In this document: positions 15,785 through 24,227 of the stretch, in pieces
How positions within the stretch are numbered: position 1 is the first letter of the stretch
How the letters are laid out: each line of letters opens with the position of its first letter
Assembly (NCBI GenBank): GCA_035570275.1
Contig: DATMNI010000393.1
Span: forward strand, 1 to 30,802
DNA from: DATMNI01 sp035570275
GTDB taxonomy: Bacteria; Acidobacteriota; Terriglobia; Bryobacterales; Bryobacteraceae
Direction: 5' to 3'
Length of the DNA: 30,802 bases
Made by a program: the position numbers and the translations under genes
The notes under the pieces: generated by a model
What the model saw: only the letters and a program-made list of their open reading frames with translations
Database searches by the model: none
What the model was told of the DNA's origin: nothing

Positions 15785-16387
15785 ATGACGAATTCCCGTA
15801 AACTGACGCTCCCGCTGGTCCTGGCCACGATTTCGGTATTCGGAGCCGCCTGCGCCAAGAAAAAAGTGGCCGCCGCGCCGCCGCCCGCCCCTCAACCGGC
15901 CGCCGAAGCACCCAGGTCCAACCAGGTACAGCAGCAGCCCACGCGCGCCGAAGCCACCCCGACGCCCGCTACGTCTGTCGCCCCGTCATCGCGAACCCCG
16001 AATGCCGCTACTCGTGCCCGAATCGACGAACTGCTGGCCAAGATCGAAGATGCTTATTTCGACTACAACCAGCACACTCTGCGTCCCGACGCCGTGAAAG
16101 CGCTGCAGGCCGATTCCAGCGAATTGCGCGACATCCTGAAGGATTTTCCGGACTACAAGCTGACCATCGAAGGCCACGCCGACGAACGCGGCTCGGCCGA
16201 GTACAACATGGCGCTGGGCGATGAGCGCGCGCACGCCGCCAAGGACTACCTGGTGCAGGTAGGCATCCCCGGCGACCAACTCCACGTGATGAGCTACGGA
16301 AAAGAAAGGCCGGTTTGTGAGGAGCACGACGAGAATTGCTGGCAGAAGAACCGCCGCATTCACATCGTCGCCGGCGCAACTCAGTAG
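15785..16387 (+). CDS. pal: Peptidoglycan-associated lipoprotein (Pal/OmpA family)
   Basis: 200 residues from the ATG at 15785. A lipoprotein-type signal peptide ends at ISVFGAAC with Cys23; the lipobox is slightly non-canonical (G-A-A-C). An Ala/Pro-rich linker (about 27-75) follows, then an OmpA-C peptidoglycan-binding domain (about 90-200) with YFDYNQHTLRPDA, IEGHADERGSAEYNMALGDERA and NRRIHIV. The aspartate and arginine that bind diaminopimelate in this family are present. Pal ties the outer membrane to the wall; the tolB-type partners are not in the window. AGGAGG (15765-15770) is 14 nt from this ATG, longer than usual, and an ATGTAA start-stop pair lies between. A GTG at 15740 would add 15 residues ahead of the signal peptide and is less likely. 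Confidence 0.88.
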   Translation: MTNSRKLTLPLVLATISVFGAACAKKKVAAAPPPAPQPAAEAPRSNQVQQQPTRAEATPTPATSVAPSSRTPNAATRARIDELLAKIEDAYFDYNQHTLRPDAVKALQADSSELRDILKDFPDYKLTIEGHADERGSAEYNMALGDERAHAAKDYLVQVGIPGDQLHVMSYGKERPVCEEHDENCWQKNRRIHIVAGATQ

Positions 16388-16396
16388 ACTGGAAGG

Positions 16397-18637
16397 GTGG
16401 CGAATTCCCCGGAGCAGCCGGCGAAGAGGCTTGCCGGGTGGGCCGAATCCATCCGGCTGCGCGAGCACGAAGACCAAGTCCTGCTGGTTTTGACCATCAT
16501 CATCGGGGCCGTGGTGGGCCTCGTGGTGGTCGCCTTCATTCTGCTCACTGAGAACCTGGGTGGCCGGCTGTATCCGGCGGGAGGCGCAGCCTGGCGGCGG
16601 CTGCTGATCCCTCTGGTGGGTTCGCTGGCCACCGGCTTCCTGCTGTTTCGCTACTTCCCCAATGCCCGCGGCAGCGGCATTCCACAAACTAAGATCGCGC
16701 TGTTTCTCCGCGATGGATACATCAGTTTCCGCACGGTGGCCGGCAAGTTCAGCCTCTGTTCGGTATCGCTGGCGAGCGGCATTGCGCTGGGCCGCGAAGG
16801 TCCCGCCGTGCAGGTTGGGGCGGGCCTGGCCTCGGTGCTTGGCCGCAAGCTGGGGCTGAGCGCCGCCAGCGTGAAGGCGCTGGTTCCGTCGGGCGCGTCG
16901 GCGGCGCTGGCCGCGGCCTTCAACACGCCTATATCGGCGGTCCTGTTTTCGCTTGAGGAAGTCATGGGCGATATGCAGGCGCCGGTGCTCGGGTCCGTCG
17001 TCCTGGCCTCGGCCACTTCGTGGATCATGTTGCATCTGGTGCTGGGCGATGAGCCGCTGTTCCATGTGCCGGCTTATCAACTGGTCCACCCGGTGGAGTT
17101 CCTGTGGTATGCCGTGCTCGGCCTGGTGGGCGGGCTGGTCTCGGTCTGCTTCGTGAAGCTCCTGTTGTGGCAGCGGAGGCATTTCCAGGCGATGCCGAAG
17201 TCCACACAATGGCTGCTGCCGGCTGTCGGCGGACTGACCGTTGGAATCCTTGGATGGTTCTTCCCGAATGTGCTGGGTGTGGGTTATGGGGTAGTGGGCC
17301 AGGCGCTGAATGGGCAGATGGTGTTGGGGACCATGGCGCTGCTGGTTCTGTTGAAGATCGTGGCCACGGCCACCTGTTATGCGTCCGGCAACGCCGGCGG
17401 CATTTTCGGCCCCAGCCTGTTCATCGGCGCCATGATGGGCGGCACGGTGGGGGGTGTGGGGCACTGGCTCATGCCCGACTACACCGGCAGCGTCGGCGCC
17501 TACGCCCTGGTGGGGATGGGCGCCGCTTTTGCCGGAATCGTCCGGGTGCCGCTGACTTCGGTGATCATGATCTTCGAAATCACGCGCGATTACTCCATCA
17601 TCGTGCCGTTGATGATCGCCAACCTCATCAGCTACTTTATTGCCAGCCGCCTGCAGGAGGAGCCGATTTATGAGGCCCTGATGCATCAGGACGGCGTCAG
17701 TCTCCCTTCGCACTCGCGCGCCCGCGAAGCGCTGCTCACCGTGGGCCAGGCTTTCCGTCCGGATTCGCAGGCTCTGCCGGCTGACGAACCGGTCGGCCGG
17801 GCCGCCGCCACAGTGGACCGCGCTGCGGGCGCCTGGCCGGTGGTGGACCGGAACGGACTGCGCGGCATGGTGACTGTGGAGCAGCTCGATCAAGCCATGC
17901 AGGCGGGCCTGGAAGCCGAGCCTCTCGGTCAACTCGTGCCGGAGCCGGGTTCCCCCGCCACGGTGGACGAAGAGAATTTCCCCCACGTTCACACGGACCA
18001 CGCGCTGGACGTAGCCATGCGGCGCATCGCCGCCAGCGGCCTGGCGGTTTTGCCCGTGGTGAGCCGTGACAATGTGCGGGCGCTGTGTGGCACGATTTCG
18101 GTGCCGGATATCCTGGCAGCTTACGGCCACGGACCAGTGAGGCGGGAGCCGGTTCCGGGCGGTGGCGCCATCGAGAGCCCTAACCGGCTTCTGGCCGGCA
18201 TGCTGGCAGCCATGATGGCGTTGGTGATTCTCGCCGGTTTTCTCAACTACTACTACCGCGCCGAACGCAGCGTCCGCGGCCTCCGCGCCTATCGCGCCGG
18301 CAACGAGTTCATGCAAAAGGAGCGCTACGACGAAGCCATCGGGCAGTATCGCAGCGCGCTCTCGATTTCCCACAGCGCCGAAAACCGGCTGGCGCTCGGG
18401 CTGGCACTGATCAAGACGGGCAGCCTGAACGAAGCGGAGATTTACTTGAACGAGGCCCTGGCCGAGATGCCGAACAGCGGTCCGGCCCATCGCGGGCTGG
18501 CGCGGATTTATGCGCAACAGGGCCGGACCGATAGAGCGGTGCTGCACTATCAGCGGGCGATTGATAGCGTGTGGCCGGACCGGGCGGAAGAGAACCGGGC
18601 ACAGACAAGAACGGAGCTGGCGCGATTGCAGAAGTAG
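16397..18637 (+). CDS. ClC-family chloride channel/antiporter fused to CBS pair, extra membrane helix and TPR repeats
   Basis: 746 residues. The ClC core (about 25-425) carries GSGIP (92-96), GREGP (132-136, gate Glu134), LEEV (Glu187/188, matching the internal proton glutamate of E. coli ClC) and GGIFGPSLFIGA. Both glutamates suggest a Cl-/H+ antiporter rather than a channel (inference). A CBS pair follows (about 435-580), then a single membrane helix (about 598-616, LAGMLAAMMALVILAGFL), then three or four TPR motifs (about 630-740). The last helix and TPR tail are not part of standard ClC proteins. Starting GTG at 16397 is 9 nt after pal. GGAAGG touches the GTG with no spacing, while TAGACT lies exactly 6 nt upstream. 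Confidence 0.92.
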   Translation: MANSPEQPAKRLAGWAESIRLREHEDQVLLVLTIIIGAVVGLVVVAFILLTENLGGRLYPAGGAAWRRLLIPLVGSLATGFLLFRYFPNARGSGIPQTKIALFLRDGYISFRTVAGKFSLCSVSLASGIALGREGPAVQVGAGLASVLGRKLGLSAASVKALVPSGASAALAAAFNTPISAVLFSLEEVMGDMQAPVLGSVVLASATSWIMLHLVLGDEPLFHVPAYQLVHPVEFLWYAVLGLVGGLVSVCFVKLLLWQRRHFQAMPKSTQWLLPAVGGLTVGILGWFFPNVLGVGYGVVGQALNGQMVLGTMALLVLLKIVATATCYASGNAGGIFGPSLFIGAMMGGTVGGVGHWLMPDYTGSVGAYALVGMGAAFAGIVRVPLTSVIMIFEITRDYSIIVPLMIANLISYFIASRLQEEPIYEALMHQDGVSLPSHSRAREALLTVGQAFRPDSQALPADEPVGRAAATVDRAAGAWPVVDRNGLRGMVTVEQLDQAMQAGLEAEPLGQLVPEPGSPATVDEENFPHVHTDHALDVAMRRIAASGLAVLPVVSRDNVRALCGTISVPDILAAYGHGPVRREPVPGGGAIESPNRLLAGMLAAMMALVILAGFLNYYYRAERSVRGLRAYRAGNEFMQKERYDEAIGQYRSALSISHSAENRLALGLALIKTGSLNEAEIYLNEALAEMPNSGPAHRGLARIYAQQGRTDRAVLHYQRAIDSVWPDRAEENRAQTRTELARLQK

Positions 18638-19024
18638 CGGGTGACTGAGGCCGAGGCCTTCACTGGTCTGAGCGACCTACGCCAGTTCGCCAACGATGCC
18701 CCGTCAAGCCGTGGACTTTACCGGCCGGTGATTCGCAACGGCCAGCCCGTCTACGCGATGACCACGGCGATGTTGGATGCAGCGGCTGCATCGAGGAGGG
18801 CTTCTCCGTGGCGCCCGCGAGGGCCGGCCTGCCCATACGGATCTTCACCGGGGGCGCAACGCCGGCGAACCCGTACCTGGTGGCGCAATCGGGGCGGCGA
18901 AGGCAGCGGCCGAATCGCATGGTTACCGGGGCATTTCTCGAGCCTGCTGCAGCCCACAAGGTCCTGACGAATTCGGGAATATTCCTTCTTGACAATAGTT
19001 GTTGTCAACGAGTAACATCAACTT
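18638..19024. other. Gap with degenerate-looking open frames, no recognised gene
   Basis: The frame starting GTG at 18641 reads plausibly at first (LRQFANDAPSSRGLYRPVIRNGQPVYAMTTAMLDAAA) but turns into Arg/Pro/Trp-rich text after about 18790. Another frame then becomes protein-like at about 18808-18990 (ARAGLPIRIFTGGATPANPYLVAQ). A frameshifted remnant of one gene is possible. I do not recognise the sequence in either frame or on the minus strand, so I do not call a pseudogene firmly. The last 36 bp hold the marR promoter. Confidence 0.4.
18989..19018 (+). promoter_or_regulatory. marR promoter with MarR-type operator
   Basis: TTGACAA (18989-18995) and TTGTCAA (19002-19008) form a perfect 7-6-7 inverted repeat of 20 bp, the usual size of a MarR site. 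Its left arm is also a perfect -35 (TTGACA). TAACAT at 19013-19018, 18 nt further on, serves as -10 and ends 6 nt before the GTG. Binding of the gene's own product would block polymerase, so autorepression is the likely mode. Confidence 0.75.
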
Positions 19025-19492
19025 GTGGCGGGGAAACTGGAACTGGAGATTCGGCAGACCAAGGCCATCCGGTTGTTGGAAGAGGAAGCCTCGCTAAACA
19101 TCGTGCGCACCGCCGATGTGCTGATGGCCAAGCTCGTGGATGTGCTGAAGCCCTACGGCCTGTCGGCGACGCAGTACAATGTGCTGCGAATCCTGCGTGG
19201 CGCGGGCGCGTCGGGTGCCTGCTGTAAAGACGTGGCCAACCGCATGCTGACCCGCGATCCGGATATTACCCGGTTGATGGATCGCCTTGAGAAGCGCGGC
19301 CTGCTGACTCGCGATCGCGCCAAGGAAGACCGGCGCTTTGTGACCACCCGGCTGACCGGCGCCGGGCTGGACGTGGTCAATGAATTGGACGGCCCCGTGG
19401 AGCGGTTGCACCGGAAGCAGATGAAGCACATGGCGGCGGACCAGTTGCGCTGCCTGGTCGGACTCCTGGAAGAAGTCCGGTCCGGCGGCTGA
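19025..19492 (+). CDS. MarR-family transcriptional regulator
   Basis: 155 residues. The central winged helix shows the MarR pattern: LSATQYNVLRILRGAGASGACCKDVANRML (about 48-77), ITRLMDRLEKRGLLTRDRAKEDRRFVTTRLTGAG (about 83-116), flanked by dimerisation helices. Cys65 and Cys66 in the HTH region are a possible redox switch, but this is only suggestive. Start is GTG with no Shine-Dalgarno sequence and a -10 box 6 nt upstream, so the mRNA is probably leaderless. A YceI gene follows 51 nt downstream on the same strand and is likely the regulated partner. Confidence 0.9.
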   Translation: MAGKLELEIRQTKAIRLLEEEASLNIVRTADVLMAKLVDVLKPYGLSATQYNVLRILRGAGASGACCKDVANRMLTRDPDITRLMDRLEKRGLLTRDRAKEDRRFVTTRLTGAGLDVVNELDGPVERLHRKQMKHMAADQLRCLVGLLEEVRSGG

Positions 19493-19543
19493 TTATTCAG
19501 GCGATGTATTTTGCAAACGACTAGTTGGAAAGGAGAACTTGTA

Positions 19544-20110
19544 ATGAGCGACACAACGACGGCAGTTACCTACACTATCGATCCCATCCATTCCACGGCG
19601 GGTTTCAAAGTCCGGCACCTGATGGTGACGAATGTCCGGGGCGAATTCTCCGGCGTGACCGGCACCGTGGTCTTCGATCCCGCCAAACCGGCCAACTCCA
19701 GGGTGGAAGCCACCATCGACGCCACCACCTTGAACACGCGTGACGAGCAGCGGGACGCGCACCTGAAGAGCGCCGATTTCTTCGACGTCGAGAAGTTTCC
19801 CAAGATCACGTTTGTCTCGAAAAAGGTGGTGCTCGCGGGCAGCGGCGAGTACGAGGTTTCGGGTGACCTGACCCTTCACGGCGTAACCGGGGAAGTGACC
19901 TTGAAAGTGGAAGGCCCGCACCCGGAAGTCCGCGACCCTTGGGGCAATGTGAAGACCGGCGCTTCCGCCACTACCAAGGTGAACCGGCGGGATTTCGGGC
20001 TGGTGTGGAATGTGTCCCTGGAAACCGGCGGTGTGCTGGTGGGAGACGACGTGACCATCAACCTGGAGTTGGAGATGGCCCGCGCACAGTCCGCGACCAC
20101 CACTCCCTGA
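19544..20110 (+). CDS. YceI-family lipocalin-like protein
   Basis: 188 residues from the ATG at 19544, which has AAGGAG (19530-19535) 8 nt upstream. This beats the in-frame ATG at 19511, whose extra 11 residues include the ribosome-site sequence. The YceI beta-barrel pattern is complete: YTIDPIHSTAGFKVRHLMVTNVRGEFSGVTG (about 7-37), LKSADFFDVEKFPKITFVSKKV (about 74-95), VSGDLTLHGVTGEVTLKVE (about 105-123) and the NRRDFGLVWN strand. Family members bind isoprenoid chains such as polyprenyl quinones. No signal peptide is present, so it should be cytoplasmic, unlike E. coli YceI. It shares an operon with the MarR regulator. Confidence 0.92.
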   Translation: MSDTTTAVTYTIDPIHSTAGFKVRHLMVTNVRGEFSGVTGTVVFDPAKPANSRVEATIDATTLNTRDEQRDAHLKSADFFDVEKFPKITFVSKKVVLAGSGEYEVSGDLTLHGVTGEVTLKVEGPHPEVRDPWGNVKTGASATTKVNRRDFGLVWNVSLETGGVLVGDDVTINLELEMARAQSATTTP

Positions 20111-20251
20111 CGGTCGAGTGATAAGTCGTGGCTCCGTCAGCGCCGCACGAGTCGGCCAGCGCCGTGTACACGGTCGATTCCACCGTTCGATTCGGCGGCG
20201 ACGTTCCGGGCCCCGGTGCGCCCCAATGAGTCCGGCGTCATAATACGGACT

Positions 20252-21700
20252 GTGGCACTCGAAGAACCCGAAGATTGCGCGCGGCGAAGTTTCCTGGGCG
20301 CCTGCGTGGCGGGCGCGGCAACTAGTGCGCTTGCCGTACCCGGTTTGGCTCTAACAGGTTTAGCCCAGAACCAGCCCGCGCGGCCCAACATCCTCTACAT
20401 TCATTCGCACGACACCGGCCGCTACCTGCAGCCATACGGCCACGCCGTGCCCGCCCCCAACCTCCAGCGGCTGGCCGAAGGTGGGGTCATCTTCCGGAAG
20501 GCCTTCAACGCCGCGCCCACATGTTCGCCCAGCCGCGCCAGCCTGCTCACCGGCATGTGCCCGCACAGTAACGGCATGCTCGGCCTGGCGCACCGCGGCT
20601 TCGCGCTCGCCGATTACAAACAGCACATCCTCCACACGCTGCGGGGCGCGGGCTACCGTTCCGCGCTCGTCGGTCTCCAGCATATCGCCAGAGATCCCAA
20701 GACCATCGGCTACGACGAAGTGCGGTCCTTTCAAGGAAACCGCACCGAAGAAGTCGCTCCCGCGGCGGCGGAGTTTCTCGGCCGGGCTCCCAAAACGCCG
20801 TTCTTCCTGGACGTGGGCTTCTTTGAGACGCACCGCGAGTTTCGCCAGGCTGGCCCCAAGGAAGATCCGCGATTCTGCCAGCCCCCCGCGCCCATTCCGG
20901 ACACTCCCGAAACCCGCGCCGACATCGCCGCCTTCAAAGCCAGCGCCCGCGTGATGGATGAAGGCGTCGGCGTGGTGCTCCAGGCGCTTCAGGCCAACGG
21001 CTTGGCTGAGAACACGCTGGTCATCTCCACCACCGACCACGGCATCGCCTTCCCGGCGATGAAATGCAACCTCACCGATCACGGCATGGGCGTATCGTTG
21101 ATCATGCGCGGCCCAGGCGGTTTCACGGGCGGCAAGGTCAACGACGCCATGGTCTCCCAACTCGACATTTTTCCGACCGTCTGCGATCTGCTGGACATCG
21201 CCAGCCCTGCGTGGCTGCAAGGCGCCTCCATGATGCCGCTGGTCGCACCCGGGCTGGCCGGCGCCACCGCCGCAGGCATGGAGATCCACGATGAGATCTT
21301 TGCCGAAGTCAACTACCACGCCGCCTACGAACCTAAGCGCGCCGTGCGAACGCCCCGCTGGAAATACATCCGCCAGTACGATGGCCGCACGCACCCGAAC
21401 CTGCCGAATTGCGACGACGGTTTCAGCAAAGCCTACTGGCTGCGGAATGGATGGCGCCGGCGCACGGTAGAAACCGAACAGCTTTACGATCTGGTCTTCG
21501 ACCCCAACGAGACCCGCAACGCCGCGGGCGACCCCTCGGCCAAAGCTGCGCTCCAAGAAATGCGCGGAAGGCTGAACCGCTGGATGCAGGCCACCAACGA
21601 CCCGATCCTGCGCGGCCCGATTCCAGCGCCGCCCGGCGCCCTCGCCAATGATCCGGAAGGCACATCGCCAAACGAGCCAACGAAGGTGGCGGGTAAGTAG
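20252..21700 (+). CDS. Tat-exported sulfatase, sulfamidase-like
   Basis: 482 residues from the GTG at 20252. The Tat signal has twin arginines at 11-12 (CARRSFLGA) and a hydrophobic core to about residue 40. The type I sulfatase signature CSPSRASLLTG begins at Cys91, the residue converted to formylglycine. Metal-site candidates are Asp in HSHDTGR, and Asp-His in TTDHG. The N-terminal half (PHSNGMLGLAHRG, then LRGAGYRSALVGLQHIA) resembles N-sulfoglucosamine sulfohydrolases, so release of sulfate from a sulfated glycan is the likely reaction; the substrate is inferred. An upstream in-frame GTG at 20216 would add 12 residues. The nearer GTG is preferred because CATAAT lies 7 nt before it and the Tat n-region then has normal length. 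No sulfatase-maturing enzyme is nearby. Confidence 0.88.
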   Translation: MALEEPEDCARRSFLGACVAGAATSALAVPGLALTGLAQNQPARPNILYIHSHDTGRYLQPYGHAVPAPNLQRLAEGGVIFRKAFNAAPTCSPSRASLLTGMCPHSNGMLGLAHRGFALADYKQHILHTLRGAGYRSALVGLQHIARDPKTIGYDEVRSFQGNRTEEVAPAAAEFLGRAPKTPFFLDVGFFETHREFRQAGPKEDPRFCQPPAPIPDTPETRADIAAFKASARVMDEGVGVVLQALQANGLAENTLVISTTDHGIAFPAMKCNLTDHGMGVSLIMRGPGGFTGGKVNDAMVSQLDIFPTVCDLLDIASPAWLQGASMMPLVAPGLAGATAAGMEIHDEIFAEVNYHAAYEPKRAVRTPRWKYIRQYDGRTHPNLPNCDDGFSKAYWLRNGWRRRTVETEQLYDLVFDPNETRNAAGDPSAKAALQEMRGRLNRWMQATNDPILRGPIPAPPGALANDPEGTSPNEPTKVAGK

Positions 21701-21718
21701 CTGACGACTGACACCTCC

Positions 21719-22714
21719 TCACTGCGATGCCGCCCCAATCAAAATCAGGCCGAAACTGTAGCCGCCCAGCATCAGCGCCAGATACTTGTTGGTGCCTGCA
21801 GGGGCGGCTCGGAACTCGCGCCAGATGAAGAGGCCCCAGAGGGCGGCCACCAGGGTTGCGCCCTGGCCGAGAGCGTAGGAAATCGCCGGGCCGGCCACCC
21901 CCGATGCGATTACGTTGAATGTCAGCGCCACCATCCAGATGGCTCCGCCCAAGATCCCGATCCCATGCAGTCTGGCGCTGCCGCGGAAATAATCGGTGTA
22001 CGTCACGTGGCCCGCCCGCATGAACACGGTGTTCCAGATCGGATTGCTGGCCAGCACTCCGGCGCCGAAGCACGCCAGCGCGACGTAGGGCGTGAGCATG
22101 CCGGGGACGATCGGCGCCGAGTTGAAGTTGGGGGAGATGGCACGCATCAACTGCGGATAGAACAGGCCCATGACGCACCCGGCCACGGCCGAAAAGATCA
22201 GCCCGCGCAGGGGGCTCCGCGCGCCGGCGTGAGGCAGCCTGCGGTGCGCGGCGCCAGACATGATCATGGCGAACACGATCAGCGCCACGCCGGTGAACAG
22301 CAATGCCGGGTTGCCCTTCGGGGCTGCAAGGAAGCTCTCCACCGTGCCGATGACCAGGGCCAGCCCCACGCCAACCGGAAAGGCCACAGCCATTCCAGCC
22401 GCGTCGATTCCCACCACCAGCAGCAGGTTCGAAAGGTTGAAAATGGCGCCGCTGATCAGCGCGGGCAGCACAAAATCGAATTGCGCGCCGTGCAGGTTCT
22501 CGCGCGCCCCCGGACCCGACGGCCCGAAGGTGCCAAGCGTGTACGCGAACACCAGGCTGCACAGGAAAACGCCGATGGCGTAGTCCCAATAGAACAGCTC
22601 AAACGGCCATTTCTCTTTGCCGGCCAATTTCTGAGTATTGGCCCAGGAACCCCACCCCAGCATGGTGATGACGCAGAACGCGATGGCGACCGGCAAGCTG
22701 TTCACGGTAAACAT
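21719..22714 (-). CDS. Sugar-type DMT-superfamily permease (GRP/RhaT-like)
   Basis: 331 residues with about ten membrane helices. It starts NSLPVAIAFCVITMLGWGSWANTQKLAG and contains FELFYWDYAIGVFL, ISGAIFNLSNLLLVVGIDAAGMAVAFPVGVGLALVIGT and a C-terminal LWGLFIWREF. This is the pattern of glucose/ribose uptake proteins and the rhamnose-proton symporter. Transport of a neutral sugar across the inner membrane is the likely role. In genome annotations such proteins are often labelled multidrug DMT transporter. The ATG is certain: AGGAGG (22727-22722 on the minus strand) lies 7 nt upstream. It converges on the sulfatase gene with an 18-bp gap. Whether its cargo is the sugar freed by the sulfatase is unknown. 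Confidence 0.85.
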   Translation of the reverse strand: MFTVNSLPVAIAFCVITMLGWGSWANTQKLAGKEKWPFELFYWDYAIGVFLCSLVFAYTLGTFGPSGPGARENLHGAQFDFVLPALISGAIFNLSNLLLVVGIDAAGMAVAFPVGVGLALVIGTVESFLAAPKGNPALLFTGVALIVFAMIMSGAAHRRLPHAGARSPLRGLIFSAVAGCVMGLFYPQLMRAISPNFNSAPIVPGMLTPYVALACFGAGVLASNPIWNTVFMRAGHVTYTDYFRGSARLHGIGILGGAIWMVALTFNVIASGVAGPAISYALGQGATLVAALWGLFIWREFRAAPAGTNKYLALMLGGYSFGLILIGAASQ

Positions 22715-22850
22715 CAGTCAGCCTCCTGGCATGAACCGGTGGTGCCCGGAACGCCAGTGTAACTGATTTTCCGGCGGGGGTTCGCGCCCTCTCAACCCGC
22801 CGCCCGCCCGCGCCCTCATCCCGCGCCCTCAACCCGCACCATCTGAGGCT

Positions 22851-24227
22851 ATGCGGCCTTTTGTCACGCCCTCTGTGCCATCATATTCAGACATGCCATA
22901 CGCCGCCGAACTGCCGCGCAGGCTGGGACTGGGCGACTCGGCCGCCATCGTGGTGGGGACCATCATCGGGTCGGGCATCTTTCTGGTGCCCAACCTGGTG
23001 GCGCGCAACCTGCCGTCGCCGGGGTGGATCATCGGGGTCTGGATCTTCACCGGCGTGCTCTCGTTCTTCGGCGCGCTGGCGTACGCCGAATTGGGCGCCA
23101 TGATGCCGGCCACCGGCGGCCAGTACGTCTACCTGCGCGAAGCCTACGGACCGCTTTGCGCCTTTCTCTGCGGCTGGACCTATTTCTTCGTTATCATTTC
23201 GGCTGCCATCGGCTGGCTGGCCATCAGCTTCGCCAACTACCTGGGGTACTTCGTTCCGCTAACACCGGCGCTTTCGAAAGTGGTGGCCGTCGGGTTGATC
23301 GCCGCGGTGACCCTGGTGAACTATCGCGGCGTGACGGCCGGGGCAGCCGTACAGAATCTGTTCACGCTGATGAAGGTGGGCGGCCTGGTGGTCCTTATCG
23401 CCAGCGCCTTCCTGGCCGGGCGTCCGCCGGCCGTGGCAACTCCGCCCGCCGCCGGTCAATTCTCGATCGGCCATTTCGGCGTGGCCATGATTTCCTGCCT
23501 GCTCGCCTACGATGGCTGGGTGGCCGTCGGCTTTGTCGCCGGCGAAGTTAAGAATCCGCAGCGCAACCTGCTGCTGGCGGCGGCCCTGGGGCTGGGGCTG
23601 GCGGTGGGAATCTACGTGCTGGCCAACGCGGCATATCTGCGGGTGCTCAGCGTGGGCGAAATCGCCGCCACCGGTCGCGTGGGCGCACTGGCGGCGGAGC
23701 GCGCCATGGGGCCGTGGGGCGCGTCGTTCGTGTCGCTGACCATCCTCATCTCGATCGTGGGCGCGATTAACGGATGGGCCATGACCGCGCCGCGCATCTA
23801 CTTCGCCCAGGCGCGGGACGGGTTGTTCTTCCGCCGCTTTGCCGAAATCCATCCGCGCTACCAGACGCCGGGCTTTTCCATTCTGGTCTTCGGCGCCTGG
23901 TCCGCGCTGCTGGCGCTCACCGGCACCTACGAAAACCTGGCCAGCTACGCCATGTTCGCCGCCTGGATTTTCTACGGGCTCACTTCGGCCGGCGTGCTGG
24001 TGCTGCGCCGCAAGTTTCCGGACCGGCCGCGCCCCTACCGCATGTCCGGTTATCCCGTCACGCTGTTCCTGTTCGTAGCCGTGGCGGTCGGCTTCGTGAT
24101 CAACACCTTCATAGCGACGCCCGGACCGGCGGTCGTGGGCACCCTGTTGATCGCGGCCGGCGTGCCGGCATACTGGGTTTGGAAAGGTTCGGCGCGGGAA
24201 CTGCGCCAGGCAGGCACAACGAAATGA
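22851..24227 (+). CDS. APC-superfamily amino-acid permease
   Basis: 458 residues with about 12 membrane helices. Helix 1 carries GTIIGSGIFLVPNLVAR, the substrate-backbone loop of LeuT-fold APC transporters. ALAYAELGAMMPATGGQYVYLREAYGPL is the consensus helix 2-3 region, and NGWAMTAPRIYFAQARDGLFFRRFAEIHPRYQTPGFSI the helix 8 region. It resembles the LAT/SteT-like branch, which exchanges or imports amino acids; the substrate cannot be told. ATG at 22851 has GAGG close by (22845-22848); the in-frame ATG at 22893 gives a more usual N-terminus and is an alternative. The stop overlaps the next gene as ATGA. Confidence 0.92.
   Translation: MRPFVTPSVPSYSDMPYAAELPRRLGLGDSAAIVVGTIIGSGIFLVPNLVARNLPSPGWIIGVWIFTGVLSFFGALAYAELGAMMPATGGQYVYLREAYGPLCAFLCGWTYFFVIISAAIGWLAISFANYLGYFVPLTPALSKVVAVGLIAAVTLVNYRGVTAGAAVQNLFTLMKVGGLVVLIASAFLAGRPPAVATPPAAGQFSIGHFGVAMISCLLAYDGWVAVGFVAGEVKNPQRNLLLAAALGLGLAVGIYVLANAAYLRVLSVGEIAATGRVGALAAERAMGPWGASFVSLTILISIVGAINGWAMTAPRIYFAQARDGLFFRRFAEIHPRYQTPGFSILVFGAWSALLALTGTYENLASYAMFAAWIFYGLTSAGVLVLRRKFPDRPRPYRMSGYPVTLFLFVAVAVGFVINTFIATPGPAVVGTLLIAAGVPAYWVWKGSARELRQAGTTK

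Noticed and set aside
15986..18547. 853-codon minus-strand frame over pal and the ClC fusion
   Set aside because: It spans two well-supported genes in antisense, is very rich in His, Gln and Arg, and has no motif.
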